This document shows positions 51,521-61,393 of a stretch of DNA of 64,000 bases, one piece after another (positions within the stretch are counted from its first letter, which is position 1; each line of letters begins with the position of its first letter). Below the pieces are notes generated by a model. The model searched no databases and was not told the DNA's origin. It saw only the letters and a program-made list of their open reading frames with translations. This stretch comes from Luteibacter anthropi (GTDB lineage Bacteria > Pseudomonadota > Gammaproteobacteria > Xanthomonadales > Rhodanobacteraceae). The stretch is from positions 186,001 through 250,000 of the forward strand of contig NZ_JAARLZ010000003.1 in NCBI RefSeq assembly GCF_011759365.1, in the 5' to 3' direction. Made by a program: the position numbers and the translations under genes.

Positions 51521-51961
51521 ATGTACTTACCCACCCCCATCCGTTATGGCGTTGCCATCGCAGCTATCGCCGTCACAGGAGCCTCATTGGCTGCTCCTCA
51601 GGCAACCACCGGCCTCGGGGCGTCATGGCCCAACACTACCGACCTGAGCACAAGCTCGCGTTATCACGTCTATCGCTTTGAACGTGCGGGTGTGCAGTAC
51701 GTCCAGGTGAACGATGCGGCTGGAACCGTACGAGGCGCCATCGCTGTGGCCGGAGACCAGGTCATTGACCTCCCGATCGGGCTCGACGCGTCCCACTGGG
51801 TCATTGGCAACGGCGATCCGGCCGCCCCAGCAGGCGAGCCGGTTTATCACGACGAGACGGTGACTATTTCCATTGCTCCGCAGTCGAATGGAACAGCTCG
51901 CATGATGGTGGCCCCAGGAACATGCGACGACCCTGCTGTGTGCAGCAAGCGCGATCCCTGA
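51521..51961 (+). CDS. Small exported protein of unknown function, module copy 1
   Basis: The 146-residue precursor has a signal peptide (about 1-24, VTGASLA-APQ) and AAGGAG 5 bases before the ATG. No family is recognised. It is a clear paralogue of the product at 53102-53542: both share SWPN-TD-STS, YHVYRFERAG, YVQVND, DLPIG-DAS-WVIG, GEPVY-DE and a C-terminal Cys pair (TCDDPAVCS here). The fold is probably a small beta-rich domain. It is convergent with a MASE1-like membrane protein gene whose stop lies 3 bp away; the same pairing recurs in copy 2. Confidence 0.7.
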   Translation: MYLPTPIRYGVAIAAIAVTGASLAAPQATTGLGASWPNTTDLSTSSRYHVYRFERAGVQYVQVNDAAGTVRGAIAVAGDQVIDLPIGLDASHWVIGNGDPAAPAGEPVYHDETVTISIAPQSNGTARMMVAPGTCDDPAVCSKRDP

Positions 51962-51964
51962 GTT

Positions 51965-52885
51965 CTAGGAACGATTGATTTGCACCATTGCAGCAACCTC
52001 TCGTGATCGGGCGCCCGCGACAAGGGCGCCCGATAACACCAGAGCCAACACGACCTGCACTTTTAGCGTATCGGAGTCAAAGGGACCACTGGCAGTAGAG
52101 GCGAGAGCAAAGCTCGCCATCATCCCCCCGATCGCAGTGCCGTGCCATCCGTGTCGCCATGTCAAGCCAAGTACAGGCCACAGCAGCGCAAAACGTGCCA
52201 CTTCACGGCTAGGTTCATCCAACGTGGACAGTGTGAACCAGACAAGCGCGGCAAGGGTGGGAGCTACCCACCAGATTACATCCCGAAGAAGAGTGCTTCG
52301 CCATATGGCATGGATAGTGATCAACGATCCATTTGCACGGAATCGTTCGCGAAGAGCCAGGATAACTGGCGTCAACGTGAGGGCACCCAAATAGGCACCA
52401 AGCAGGTATGAAACGAGAATCTGAACCGGCTCGTGAGAAGGAAACTTCCCGGGCACATTCATAGTGGCCGCGAGCCACGTCACTGTAATCGTCACCGCTG
52501 TGAGTACAGAGACGCAGAATGTTGCCCCGAGAAACACATGCATTCGCAGCCGGCCATCCGAATCATTCAACGGCCATCGGGTCCGAATGGATTGTAGGGC
52601 CGGCCACCAGATCCCCACCGTTGGAATCGACACAAGAAATGCCCATGCCATTCCAAATTTCTCTGCGCAAAACACGGCATTTTCAATCAGCGGCACGCAT
52701 TCGCCTAATGCAATGGCCAGCCAGAAGCGCATGGGAAGAAGCAGCATACATGCGAGGCGAAGGCCCGTGGTAAGCAGGAATTGAGGCGGGGAAAGGTGAT
52801 ACGTGATCTCATAGACCGCTTCATAAGCGGCGGCGACCGCAACGTATTGCCCCCAGACATACCAATGCGCATTGCTTCCTTTCAA
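51965..52885 (-). CDS. Stand-alone MASE1-like integral membrane protein, module copy 1
   Basis: The 306-residue protein has about eight hydrophobic segments resembling the MASE1 membrane sensor found at the N-terminus of kinases and diguanylate cyclases: YVWGQYVAVAAAYEAVYEIT at the start, FLLTTGLRLACMLLLPMRFW, LLGAYLGALTLTPVILALRE in the middle and WRHGWHGTAIGGMMASFALA near the end. No output domain follows, so it is either a sensor working through a partner or a transporter-like protein. It is convergent with the small exported-protein gene. A close paralogue lies at 53530-54453. Confidence 0.75.
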   Translation of the reverse strand: MKGSNAHWYVWGQYVAVAAAYEAVYEITYHLSPPQFLLTTGLRLACMLLLPMRFWLAIALGECVPLIENAVFCAEKFGMAWAFLVSIPTVGIWWPALQSIRTRWPLNDSDGRLRMHVFLGATFCVSVLTAVTITVTWLAATMNVPGKFPSHEPVQILVSYLLGAYLGALTLTPVILALRERFRANGSLITIHAIWRSTLLRDVIWWVAPTLAALVWFTLSTLDEPSREVARFALLWPVLGLTWRHGWHGTAIGGMMASFALASTASGPFDSDTLKVQVVLALVLSGALVAGARSREVAAMVQINRS

Positions 52886-53101
52886 ACGGCCTCTCCCAAG
52901 TCGTTTCAGCGTTCGTGCGAACCATCCCCACTGCCTACCTTCTCATGCATGGACACGCAATGGTAGGTTGCTGAGTCCACCGTTGGCATGTTTGCCGAAT
53001 CCGCCTACCTCCCGCACCTCACTGCGCGATGAACACGGATGCTGCTCAAGGAAGATCAATAGAGGTACGCTGACGGAAAGCAACCATCGCACGGAGCACT
53101 C

Positions 53102-53542
53102 ATGCATCTCTTCAGGCTCGCCATTTTTTCCATGATCGTGGCCCCCTTCTTTTCTGCAGGCGTCGCTTTTTCCAAACCTCAGGCGGACACTGGCCTGGGC
53201 ACGTCGTGGCCCAACGCCACCGACGTCAGCACCAGCCCGCACTACCACGTCTACCGCTTCGAACGCGCGGGAATCCGGTATGTACAGGTAAACGACGGTA
53301 ACGGCACCGTGCGTGGCGCGGTGGGTTACACAGGGGGACAGATTCTGGATCTGCCCATCGGAGCCGATGCATCGCCCTGGGTCATCGGGACTGCGCCGGG
53401 CGCAACGTCTGGTGAACCCGTCTATCGGGACGAGGCAGTATCCATCTCCGCCGCATTGCAGTCAGATGGCACCGAGCAACTGATAGTGACGCCGTCGACT
53501 TGTGAAAAAGACCCGCTGGCGTGCAGCGGTCACGGTCCCTGA
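53102..53542 (+). CDS. Small exported protein of unknown function, module copy 2
   Basis: This 146-residue precursor has the same length as its paralogue at 51521. The signal peptide (MHLFRLAIFSMIVAPFFSAG, cleavage near AFS or SKP) differs in sequence, while the mature part is well conserved (TGLGTSWPNATDVSTS; YHVYRFERAGIRYVQVND; DLPIGADASPWVIG; GEPVYRDEAVSIS). The C-terminal Cys pair is kept (TCEKDPLACS). Its last 13 bases overlap the end of the convergent MASE1-like gene. Conservation of the mature domain against free drift of the signal peptide argues that both copies are functional. Confidence 0.7.
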   Translation: MHLFRLAIFSMIVAPFFSAGVAFSKPQADTGLGTSWPNATDVSTSPHYHVYRFERAGIRYVQVNDGNGTVRGAVGYTGGQILDLPIGADASPWVIGTAPGATSGEPVYRDEAVSISAALQSDGTEQLIVTPSTCEKDPLACSGHGP

Positions 53543-54453
53543 TCGGCTTCGGTCATACGGCGCGTGGCGGTTGATCGGGCGCCCAGGATGAGCGCGCCCG
53601 ACAGCACCACGGACATCACAGTCTGGACCTTTAGTGTCTCGTTATCGAGCAAGCCATGAGCCGTCGAGGCAAGGGCAAAACTGGCCAGCAATCCGCCAAC
53701 GGCCGTGCCATGCCACCCATGTCGCCAGGCCAGGCCCAGCACGGGAAGCAACAATGCGAACTGTGCCAGCTGCCGCACGCTTTCGACGTTGGCGGTTAGT
53801 GCGAGCCAGTCAAGCACGGCCAGTGCGGGTATGACCCACCACAAGATGTCCCGCAGCAGCGTGCTGCGCCAGACGGCGGCAACGGTAAGCACGTCCTGCC
53901 GACGAAGATACCTGTCTCGCAACGACAGAATGACGGGCGTCAACGTCAATGCACCCAGGTACGAACCCACAAGACGCGACACGAGAACCATCGTCGGATC
54001 ATGCGCAGGGAACTTGCCTGGATCATGCATGAAGGCAGCCATCCACGTTGCCGTGATCAGTCCGGCGGTAATTATCGAGGCGACAATCGACGCATAGACG
54101 ATGACCTGCATATGCAGCCGCCCCTCTGCATCGTAAAGATGCCACTTGCTGCGCACCATGCCGAGTACGGGCCAGTAGAAGACAACGGTGGGAATGGCGA
54201 TCAGGACGGCCCACGCAGTGCCAAAGCGATCAGCGCAGAAGAGCGCGTTCTCGGCCAGCGGTACGAATTCGCCAACAGCCAGTGCAGGCCAGAAACGCGC
54301 TGGCATCAACAGCATGCATGCCAGGCGCAATCCCGTCGTAAGGAGGAATTGAGGCTGGGAACAGTATCGCGCAATCTCGTACACCGCTTCGTATGCTGCG
54401 GCGACGGCAATGTATTGCCCCCAGGCATTCCAGTGCGAAATGCTCCTTTTCAA
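53530..54453 (-). CDS. Stand-alone MASE1-like integral membrane protein, module copy 2
   Basis: The 307-residue paralogue of the protein at 51965 has the same topology and no output domain. Conserved stretches include WGQYIAVAAAYEAVYEIARY, QFLLTTGLRLACMLLMPARF, GSYLGALTLTPVILSLRDRY, STLLRDILWWVIPALAVLDW and GLAWRHGWHGTAVGG. It overlaps the convergent exported-protein gene by 13 bp at the 3' ends, so the two transcripts would be antisense to each other there. No promoter could be assigned in 54454-54690. Confidence 0.75.
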   Translation of the reverse strand: MKRSISHWNAWGQYIAVAAAYEAVYEIARYCSQPQFLLTTGLRLACMLLMPARFWPALAVGEFVPLAENALFCADRFGTAWAVLIAIPTVVFYWPVLGMVRSKWHLYDAEGRLHMQVIVYASIVASIITAGLITATWMAAFMHDPGKFPAHDPTMVLVSRLVGSYLGALTLTPVILSLRDRYLRRQDVLTVAAVWRSTLLRDILWWVIPALAVLDWLALTANVESVRQLAQFALLLPVLGLAWRHGWHGTAVGGLLASFALASTAHGLLDNETLKVQTVMSVVLSGALILGARSTATRRMTEADQGP

Positions 54454-54693
54454 ACGCCCCTCCCAAGCCGTTCAGATCATCGCCTGCGAAGCCCCCACCC
54501 GCGCCCGGCTTCGCATGCACAAGATGACGATGGTAGGCCGCAATGACGGAAAGCGCGAGGCTTTAAGAGGGAGCCCTCCCACCATGGCGACGAGGGCCGA
54601 TTAATTCCTGATGGCAGGACTGGAAATGGGGCGGCTGATTTTCCTGAATCGATATTCAGTCAAAACGAATATCTGAATAATCCACGCAAAGAA

Positions 54694-54723
54694 AAAGGCA
54701 CCTGATTTTCATCAGGTGCCTTT
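54694..54723 (-). terminator. Terminator of the five-tRNA cluster
   Basis: AAAGGCACCTGA at 54694-54705 pairs with TCAGGTGCCTTT at 54712-54723; on the minus strand TTTTTCTTT follows. It ends the tRNA transcript just after tRNA-Lys. Confidence 0.85.
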
Positions 54724-54727
54724 GAAT

Positions 54728-54803
<76 letters not shown>

Positions 54804-54831
54804 GGAAACACAAATTGTAACACGTCAAAAG

Positions 54832-54908
54832 TGGGGTGGACGATGGGATTCGAACCCACGACATCCGGAATCACAATCCGGTACTCTAACCAACTGAGCT
54901 ACGCCCAC
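54832..54908 (-). tRNA. tRNA-His (GTG)
   Basis: Acceptor GTGGGCG/CGTCCAC with the extra G-1 at 54909 opposite C73, as expected for tRNA-His; encoded CCA. The anticodon loop TTGTGAT gives GUG. Confidence 0.95.
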
Positions 54909-54922
54909 CATAAAACCTGAAC

Positions 54923-54999
54923 TGGCGCGCCCGACAGGAATCGAACCTGCAACCGTCGGCTTAGAAGGCCGATGCTCTATCCGGTTGAGCTACAGGCGC
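54923..54999 (-). tRNA. tRNA-Arg (TCT)
   Basis: A 77-nt tRNA with acceptor GCGCCTG/CGGGCGC, T-arm CAGGTTCGATTCCTG and encoded CCA. The anticodon loop CTTCTAA gives UCU for arginine (AGA). Confidence 0.95.
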
Positions 55000-55023
55000 A
55001 GGCACTGTACGTAGAACACCATT

Positions 55024-55100
55024 TGGTCGGGGCAGAGGGATTCGAACCCCCGACATCCAGCTCCCAAAGCTGGCGCTCTACCAGACTGAGCTATACCCCG
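55024..55100 (-). tRNA. tRNA-Pro (TGG)
   Basis: A 77-nt tRNA with acceptor CGGGGTA/TGCCCCG, T-arm GGGGGTTCGAATCCC and encoded CCA. The anticodon loop TTTGGGA gives UGG for proline. Confidence 0.95.
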
Positions 55101-55237
55101 AAACCTTGAGCCACACCGATCAAACTAGCGAGCTTTCAGATGCTACGGGTCAAAGCCTAGCCCGTCAATCCGTATGAACACACCACACTTTCAACTACCG
55201 TGGTTACCGCATTCAACCGCGACAACCTGCTTAAAGA

Positions 55238-55314
55238 TGGTGCGCCCGGAGAGATTCGAACTCCCGACCACCAAGTTCGTAGCCTGGTACTCTATCCAAC
55301 TGAGCTACGGGCGC
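55238..55314 (-). tRNA. tRNA-Arg (ACG)
   Basis: A 77-nt tRNA with acceptor GCGCCCG/CGGGCGC, T-arm GGAGTTCGAATCTC and encoded CCA. The anticodon loop CTACGAA gives ACG, whose A34 is expected to be edited to inosine. It is first in the cluster Arg-Pro-Arg-His-Lys. Confidence 0.95.
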
Positions 55315-55906
55315 ACACTTTAAACCTTTGACCCGGTGACTATCGCGGTGAAGCGTTAGCGCCGTGTCGAGAAGCGGAATTATTCAGATTTCGACGGTGC
55401 CCGTCAACACTTTTTTGAAACTTTTTTTCGCGCGACGGTAACGAAGCGGTCAAATCGAAGGCTCTTTCGTTACAGGAGAAAGGCTTAGCCTTCACATGAC
55501 AACATGTCGCAGGAAGGCCTTTTTCCCTGTGTGGCGGATCGTTTCTGTAGCAACGGTGTTCTCACCGGATGCGCTGCTCGACGAGCAGCGCATCCGGTGA
55601 GAACACCGTTGTCAAAAAGCAGCGCAGGCGATCGGGGATACCGCAGGCCGGCGCGACAAGGGCTGCCCCCGACGGCTCGGTCTCGGCCACGTTAGAGCGC
55701 CGAGCAATGAGGCCGACAGGCGAGCACTCCCTACGGAGCGAAGCCTCCAAAGGCTGCTTTACTACGGAGCGTCAATCGCCGATGCGATCGCCCCCCTTCG
55801 GTAGGGAGCTTGGGTTTGCTACGGAGTGCGCCGTTTCAACCGGTCGCGCGCAGGCGCGCTCCTACAGGGCATGGGGGCCTTTGGGGTTGCTTACGCGTAG
55901 AACGAA
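55315..55906. other. Gene-free region between the tRNA cluster and ftsH
   Basis: About 590 bp with no gene I can support. Its left end (55315-55450) is AT-richer and should carry the tRNA promoter. It holds the 61-bp palindrome, three copies of CTACGGAGYG-like sequence near 55731, 55763 and 55820, and a REP-like arm at 55842-55866. Open frames here have no codon bias or ribosome sites. Confidence 0.6.
55551..55611. repeat. 61-bp perfect palindrome (30-bp arms, 1-bp centre)
   Basis: The left arm 55551-55580 begins CAACGGTGTTCTCACCGG and ends GCGCTGCTCG; the right arm 55582-55611 is its exact reverse complement, with a single A at 55581 between them. The symmetry stops sharply at both ends. 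It is much longer than the terminator hairpins in this window and has no T-run. Confidence 0.85.
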
Positions 55907-55931
55907 GAAGGGCGGCCAGTGGCCGCCCTTC
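55907..55931 (-). terminator. Hairpin terminator after ftsH
   Basis: GAAGGGCGGCC at 55907-55917, loop AGT, GGCCGCCCTTC at 55921-55931; 4 bp from the ftsH stop. The T-run is on the plus-strand side, with a weaker TTCGTTC tail on the minus strand. Confidence 0.7.
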
Positions 55932-55935
55932 CTTT

Positions 55936-57863
<1,928 letters not shown>

Positions 57864-57867
<4 letters not shown>

Positions 57868-58514
57868 GCGCGGTTCTCGCCAGGTTGCCGGGACTTGGCC
57901 TTGAGGCCCGTCGCCAGCGCATAGACCTCTCGCGAACGCGCGCGGGAGGCCTTCGGTTTACGCATCGTCACGCGACTGAAGTCGGCGCGCAAGTTCTTCA
58001 GGTACTCGTCGAACCCTGCCCCCTGGAACAACTTCACCAGGAACGACCCACCGGGTTTCAGCCAGTCGAGGCTGAACTGCCGGGCCAGGTCGCACAGGTC
58101 CATCGCCCGGATCTGGTCCGCGAGTGCCACACCCGACATATTGGGGGCCATGTCGGACAGGACAAGATCGACCTTCTTGCCATCGAGCATGGATTCGAGC
58201 TCACGCAGCACCGATTCCTCGCGGAAGTCGCCCTGCATGAAGTCCACGCCGGCCAGGCCCACCATGGGCAGGATGTCCATGGCGATGACCTTGCCGGAAT
58301 CCCCCAGGCGCTGGCGTGCCAGCTGCGACCATCCGCCCGGGGCGGCGCCCAGGTCGACGATGGTCATGCCAGGTTTGATGAGGTGATCGCGGTCGATGAG
58401 CTCTTCGAGCTTGTAGATGGCCCGCGAGCGCGCCCCCTCGGCCTGAGCCTTCTTGACGTAGGGGTCGTCGAAGTGCTCTTTCAGCCAACGGGAGCTGGTC
58501 TTGCTGCGTGCCAT
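57864..58514 (-). CDS. rlmE: 23S rRNA 2'-O-ribose methyltransferase RlmE (RrmJ/FtsJ)
   Basis: The 216-residue SAM methyltransferase modifies U2552 of 23S rRNA in the 50S subunit. SAM motif I is [14 protein letters not shown] around 49-62; the K-D-K-E catalytic tetrad includes Lys in the [10 protein letters not shown] segment, Asp in [12 protein letters not shown], Lys in FLVKLFQG and Glu in SREVYALA. It is first in the rlmE-ftsH operon and divergent from yhbY, the standard order. Confidence 0.96.
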
Positions 58515-58599
58515 GGGCTTTTGACCGGATTCTTAATGAGTAGCGGGTCTCGCATGATACCCTTTGCAACCTGTCCGCCGCACATCGAACCTGAACGCA

Positions 58600-58896
58600 A
58601 TGTCGCTTTCCGATACCCAGATCCGCTACCTCCGCAGCCTCGCCCACGACCTGCGGCCGGTTATCCTGCTCGGCAACAAGGGCGCGACGGAGGCCGTGGC
58701 GAAGGAACTGGCCTCGGCCCTCGACATCCACGAACTGGTGAAGGTGAAGCTTTCCGGCGGCGACAAGGACGAGCGGCAGCAGCAGATCACCTTCCTCACC
58801 AGCCAGACCGGCGCCGAGAAAGTCCAGGAAATCGGCCACGTCGTGGTCCTGTTCCGCCGCAACAATCAGGATCCCAAGCTGGCCCTGCCCCGGTAA
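58600..58896 (+). CDS. yhbY: CRM-domain RNA-binding protein YhbY
   Basis: The 98-residue protein has the CRM fold signature: LSDTQIRYLRSLAHDLRPVI, then LLGNKGATEAVAKELASALD (GNKG-type loop) and HELVKVKLSGGDKDERQQQI. YhbY associates with pre-50S ribosomal particles. The ATG at 58600 is preferred to a frame start 12 codons upstream. It is divergent from rlmE by 85 bp. Confidence 0.93.
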   Translation: MSLSDTQIRYLRSLAHDLRPVILLGNKGATEAVAKELASALDIHELVKVKLSGGDKDERQQQITFLTSQTGAEKVQEIGHVVVLFRRNNQDPKLALPR

Positions 58897-58901
58897 GTCC
58901 C

Positions 58902-59279
58902 ATGGACCTCACCCTTGATCGCCCCGGCGATTACCTCTTCGTGCGCCGTGTCGGCGCCGATACGGTCACGATCGTCGATCGTGACTTCCACGCCAGTCTC
59001 CTGATCACACCGGAACAGGTGGTCGAGGACTGGGGCGTCTCCGACGCGAAGCAGATGAATCTCGCCGATGTCGAGACCATCGCCGCCCTGAAGCCGGAGA
59101 TCGTCATCGTCGGCACCGGCGAACGCCAGGTCTTTCCGCCGGCCGAGGTCATGGCAGCCTTCCTCCGCCGTGGCATTGGCGTCGAGGCCATGACCAGCGG
59201 GGCTGCCGCCCGCACCTACAGCCTGCTCGCCGGCGAAGGCCGTCGCGTGCTGGCCGCCTTTATCCTTCCCAAGAGCTGA
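58902..59279 (+). CDS. Mth938-like domain (DUF498/NDUFAF3 family) protein
   Basis: The 125-residue protein fits the Mth938 fold: LDRPGDYLFVRRVGADTVTI, PEIVIVGTGERQVFPPAEVM in the middle and GVEAMTSGAAARTYSLLAGE near the C-terminus. The human relative NDUFAF3 helps assemble respiratory complex I, but the bacterial role is unknown. It lies 5 bp after yhbY and 7 bp before the reductase gene, probably in one transcript. Confidence 0.88.
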   Translation: MDLTLDRPGDYLFVRRVGADTVTIVDRDFHASLLITPEQVVEDWGVSDAKQMNLADVETIAALKPEIVIVGTGERQVFPPAEVMAAFLRRGIGVEAMTSGAAARTYSLLAGEGRRVLAAFILPKS

Positions 59280-59286
59280 TCGCCCC

Positions 59287-60222
59287 ATGCGAATCCTGGT
59301 CCTCGGCGCCGGCGGGACCGGCGGATACTTCGGTGGTCGCCTGGCCCAGGCTGGCGTGGACGTCACCTTTCTCGTACGCCCCGAAAGGGCCGCCACCCTC
59401 GACAAGCAGGGGCTGATCATCCGCAGTCCGCTGGGCGATGCCACGGTCGCTGTCAGGCATGCCACGGCAGAGCGTGTTTCCGAAGCGGGCCCTTTCGACG
59501 TCGTGCTGCTGTCCTGCAAGGCCTACGACCTGGACTCCGCCATCGAGGCGATCGGTCCGGCCGTTGGCGAAGGCACGGCCGTGCTCCCGATTCTCAACGG
59601 GCTGGCCCACTACCCCGTACTCGACCGCCGCTTCGGCGCCGATCGGGTGATGGGCGGCCTGTGCATCATCAGTGCCGCCAAGGGGCCTGAAGGCGAAGTC
59701 ATCCACTTCGGCAATGGTGCATCCGTCACCTTCGGTGAGCGCGACGGCGAGTCCCATGGCCATCGCTGCTCCACGCTGGCCGAGGCCTTTGCAAAGGCGG
59801 GTGTGGATCACAGTCATTCCACGGATATTGCCCGCGATCTCTGGGCCAAGTTCACCTTCCTCACGACGCTGGCCGGCGCCACCTGCCTGTTCCGCGCAGC
59901 CGTGGGCGACATCGTGGGCACCGACGACGGACGTCGCCTCATCGAGCATATGTATGAGGAATGCCTCGCCGTAGCCCGCGCCTCCGGGCACGCGGTGCCG
60001 GATCAGGCGCGCTCGCGGGCCTGGGCCACCCTCACCCAGGAAGGCTCGCCGCTCACGGCGTCGATGCTGCGCGACCTGGAAGCCGGCCAGCGTATCGAAG
60101 GCGCCCATATCGTCGGCGACATGCTGCGCCGGGCGCACGATGCGGGCGTGAAGGCACCGATGCTGGAAGTGGCCTGGACGCATCTCCAGGCATTCGAAGC
60201 GCGCCGAAACCGCCAGGGCTGA
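59287..60222 (+). CDS. 2-dehydropantoate 2-reductase family protein (PanE/ApbA-like)
   Basis: The 311-residue protein has an N-terminal Rossmann domain with GAGGTGGYFGGRL at 7-19 and the ketopantoate-reductase C-domain: the catalytic Lys is in DLWAKFTFLTTLAGATCLFR around 195 and SMLRDLEAGQRIEGAHIVGD gives the Glu/Arg site. PanE reduces ketopantoate to pantoate in CoA synthesis. Many genomes hold several family members with other substrates, so the symbol is left open. It is followed by a REP-like pair. Confidence 0.85.
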   Translation: MRILVLGAGGTGGYFGGRLAQAGVDVTFLVRPERAATLDKQGLIIRSPLGDATVAVRHATAERVSEAGPFDVVLLSCKAYDLDSAIEAIGPAVGEGTAVLPILNGLAHYPVLDRRFGADRVMGGLCIISAAKGPEGEVIHFGNGASVTFGERDGESHGHRCSTLAEAFAKAGVDHSHSTDIARDLWAKFTFLTTLAGATCLFRAAVGDIVGTDDGRRLIEHMYEECLAVARASGHAVPDQARSRAWATLTQEGSPLTASMLRDLEAGQRIEGAHIVGDMLRRAHDAGVKAPMLEVAWTHLQAFEARRNRQG

Positions 60223-60232
60223 CCTAGCCCTG

Positions 60233-60354
60233 TAGGAGCGCGCCTCGCGCGCGACCGGGATTGGACGCACCTCCGAAGACCGCCTGAGCCTTCGGGGGTG
60301 CGGTGGCATCGCTTTGTAGGCTGTCGCGCGCGAGGCGCGCTCCTACAGGGAGTG
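60233..60354. repeat. Inverted pair of REP-like repeats between panE-like gene and nlpD
   Basis: GTAGGAGCGCGCCTCGCGCG begins at 60233 and its inverted partner CGCGCGAGGCGCGCTCCTAC ends near 60350. An inner hairpin uses CACCTCCGAAG / CTTCGGGGGTG. It lies between convergent genes and may end both transcripts. Confidence 0.7.
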
Positions 60355-60359
60355 GTTCG

Positions 60360-61370
60360 CTATTTCTGCGGCGGCAGGTATTGCAGCGGGTCGACCGGGT
60401 TGCCGTCACGGCGGATCTGGAACTGCAGCTCGTCGCGCGATGCGCCCGTGGAGCCCATTTCGGCTACGACCTGACCGCCCTTCACCTTCTCGCCTTCCTT
60501 TACCAGTCGCTTGCGATTGTGGCCGTAGGCGGAGAGGAAGCTGTCGCTGTGCTTGATGATGACCAGCTCGCCATAGCCCACGAGGCCATTGCCGCTGTAC
60601 ACCACCACGCCATCGGCCGCGGCGCGCACCGGGTCGCCGTTCTTGCCCGCGATCTCGATGCCGGGGATGGCATCGCCCGAGGCGAATTTCTTGATCAGTG
60701 AGCCATCGGCCGGCCAGCGCCAGGTGATGCCGCCCGCGTTGCGGGTGGCACCGGTGGCCACGATCGGCGTCGCGGCGGACGGGTTCTCGACCGGCGGAGG
60801 CGGTGTATTCGCAGGTGCGGCCGGCTGCGGCGGTGGCACGACCGACTCGGCGGGCTTGCCGGCAACGACCACAGGGGTATTCGTCGTGGTCGCCGGAGCG
60901 GGCTCCGTCGGAGGCTTGGCTTCTGCTTCGTTCACGCCCTGGATGCCCGGCTGGGTGGCCGGGGGCGGCGGCGTGGAGGCTGGATGCCCTGGCGGCGTGG
61001 CCGCGGCGACCACTGGTGCCTGGTGCGGCGCTTCCGGAGCAGGCTTGCTGGCGGCAGGTGCCGACAGGTGCAGTTCCTGTCCGGGCCAGATGGTGTACGG
61101 CGAGGCAATGCCGTTCCAGCTGGCCAGGTCGCGGAAATCCACCTTGTTGCGGAACGCGATGCTGTAGAGCGTGTCGCCCTTCTGCACCTGGTAACTGCCG
61201 CCCGGAGCCGGCGCAGACGACGTGGCATCCGGTACCCGGCTGTGGGTGATCGGCTCGTAGCTGCCCGGCGCACGGGTAACGACCACGGAGCTGCGGGTGA
61301 TGCCACAGCCGGTAAGCACAAGGCCGGAGCCAACGAGGGCGGCCACGGCGAGCGGTCGGATCATTCGCAT
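60360..61370 (-). CDS. nlpD: LysM/LytM-domain lipoprotein NlpD (amidase activator type)
   Basis: The 336-residue lipoprotein precursor has lipobox LTGC in MRMIRPLAVAALVGSGLVLT-GCG. LysM is at about 60-105 (VQKGDTLYSIAFRNKVDFRD), a long Pro/Ala linker at 108-215 and a LytM/M23 domain at 225-333. The zinc ligands of active M23 enzymes are missing (GIEIAGKNG, LQFQIRRDG), as in NlpD/EnvC activators of cell-wall amidases. The ATG at 61370 has AAGGA 8 bases upstream; an ATG at 61397 overlapping the yqaA stop is the alternative. Confidence 0.9.
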   Translation of the reverse strand: MRMIRPLAVAALVGSGLVLTGCGITRSSVVVTRAPGSYEPITHSRVPDATSSAPAPGGSYQVQKGDTLYSIAFRNKVDFRDLASWNGIASPYTIWPGQELHLSAPAASKPAPEAPHQAPVVAAATPPGHPASTPPPPATQPGIQGVNEAEAKPPTEPAPATTTNTPVVVAGKPAESVVPPPQPAAPANTPPPPVENPSAATPIVATGATRNAGGITWRWPADGSLIKKFASGDAIPGIEIAGKNGDPVRAAADGVVVYSGNGLVGYGELVIIKHSDSFLSAYGHNRKRLVKEGEKVKGGQVVAEMGSTGASRDELQFQIRRDGNPVDPLQYLPPQK

Positions 61371-61393
61371 CGCGGATTTCCTTGCACGGTCAC

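Noticed and set aside
51348-51647. A possible 99-residue membrane protein starting at 51348.
   Set aside because: It overlaps the well-supported exported-protein gene in another frame for 127 bp and its C-terminal half is low-complexity shadow sequence.
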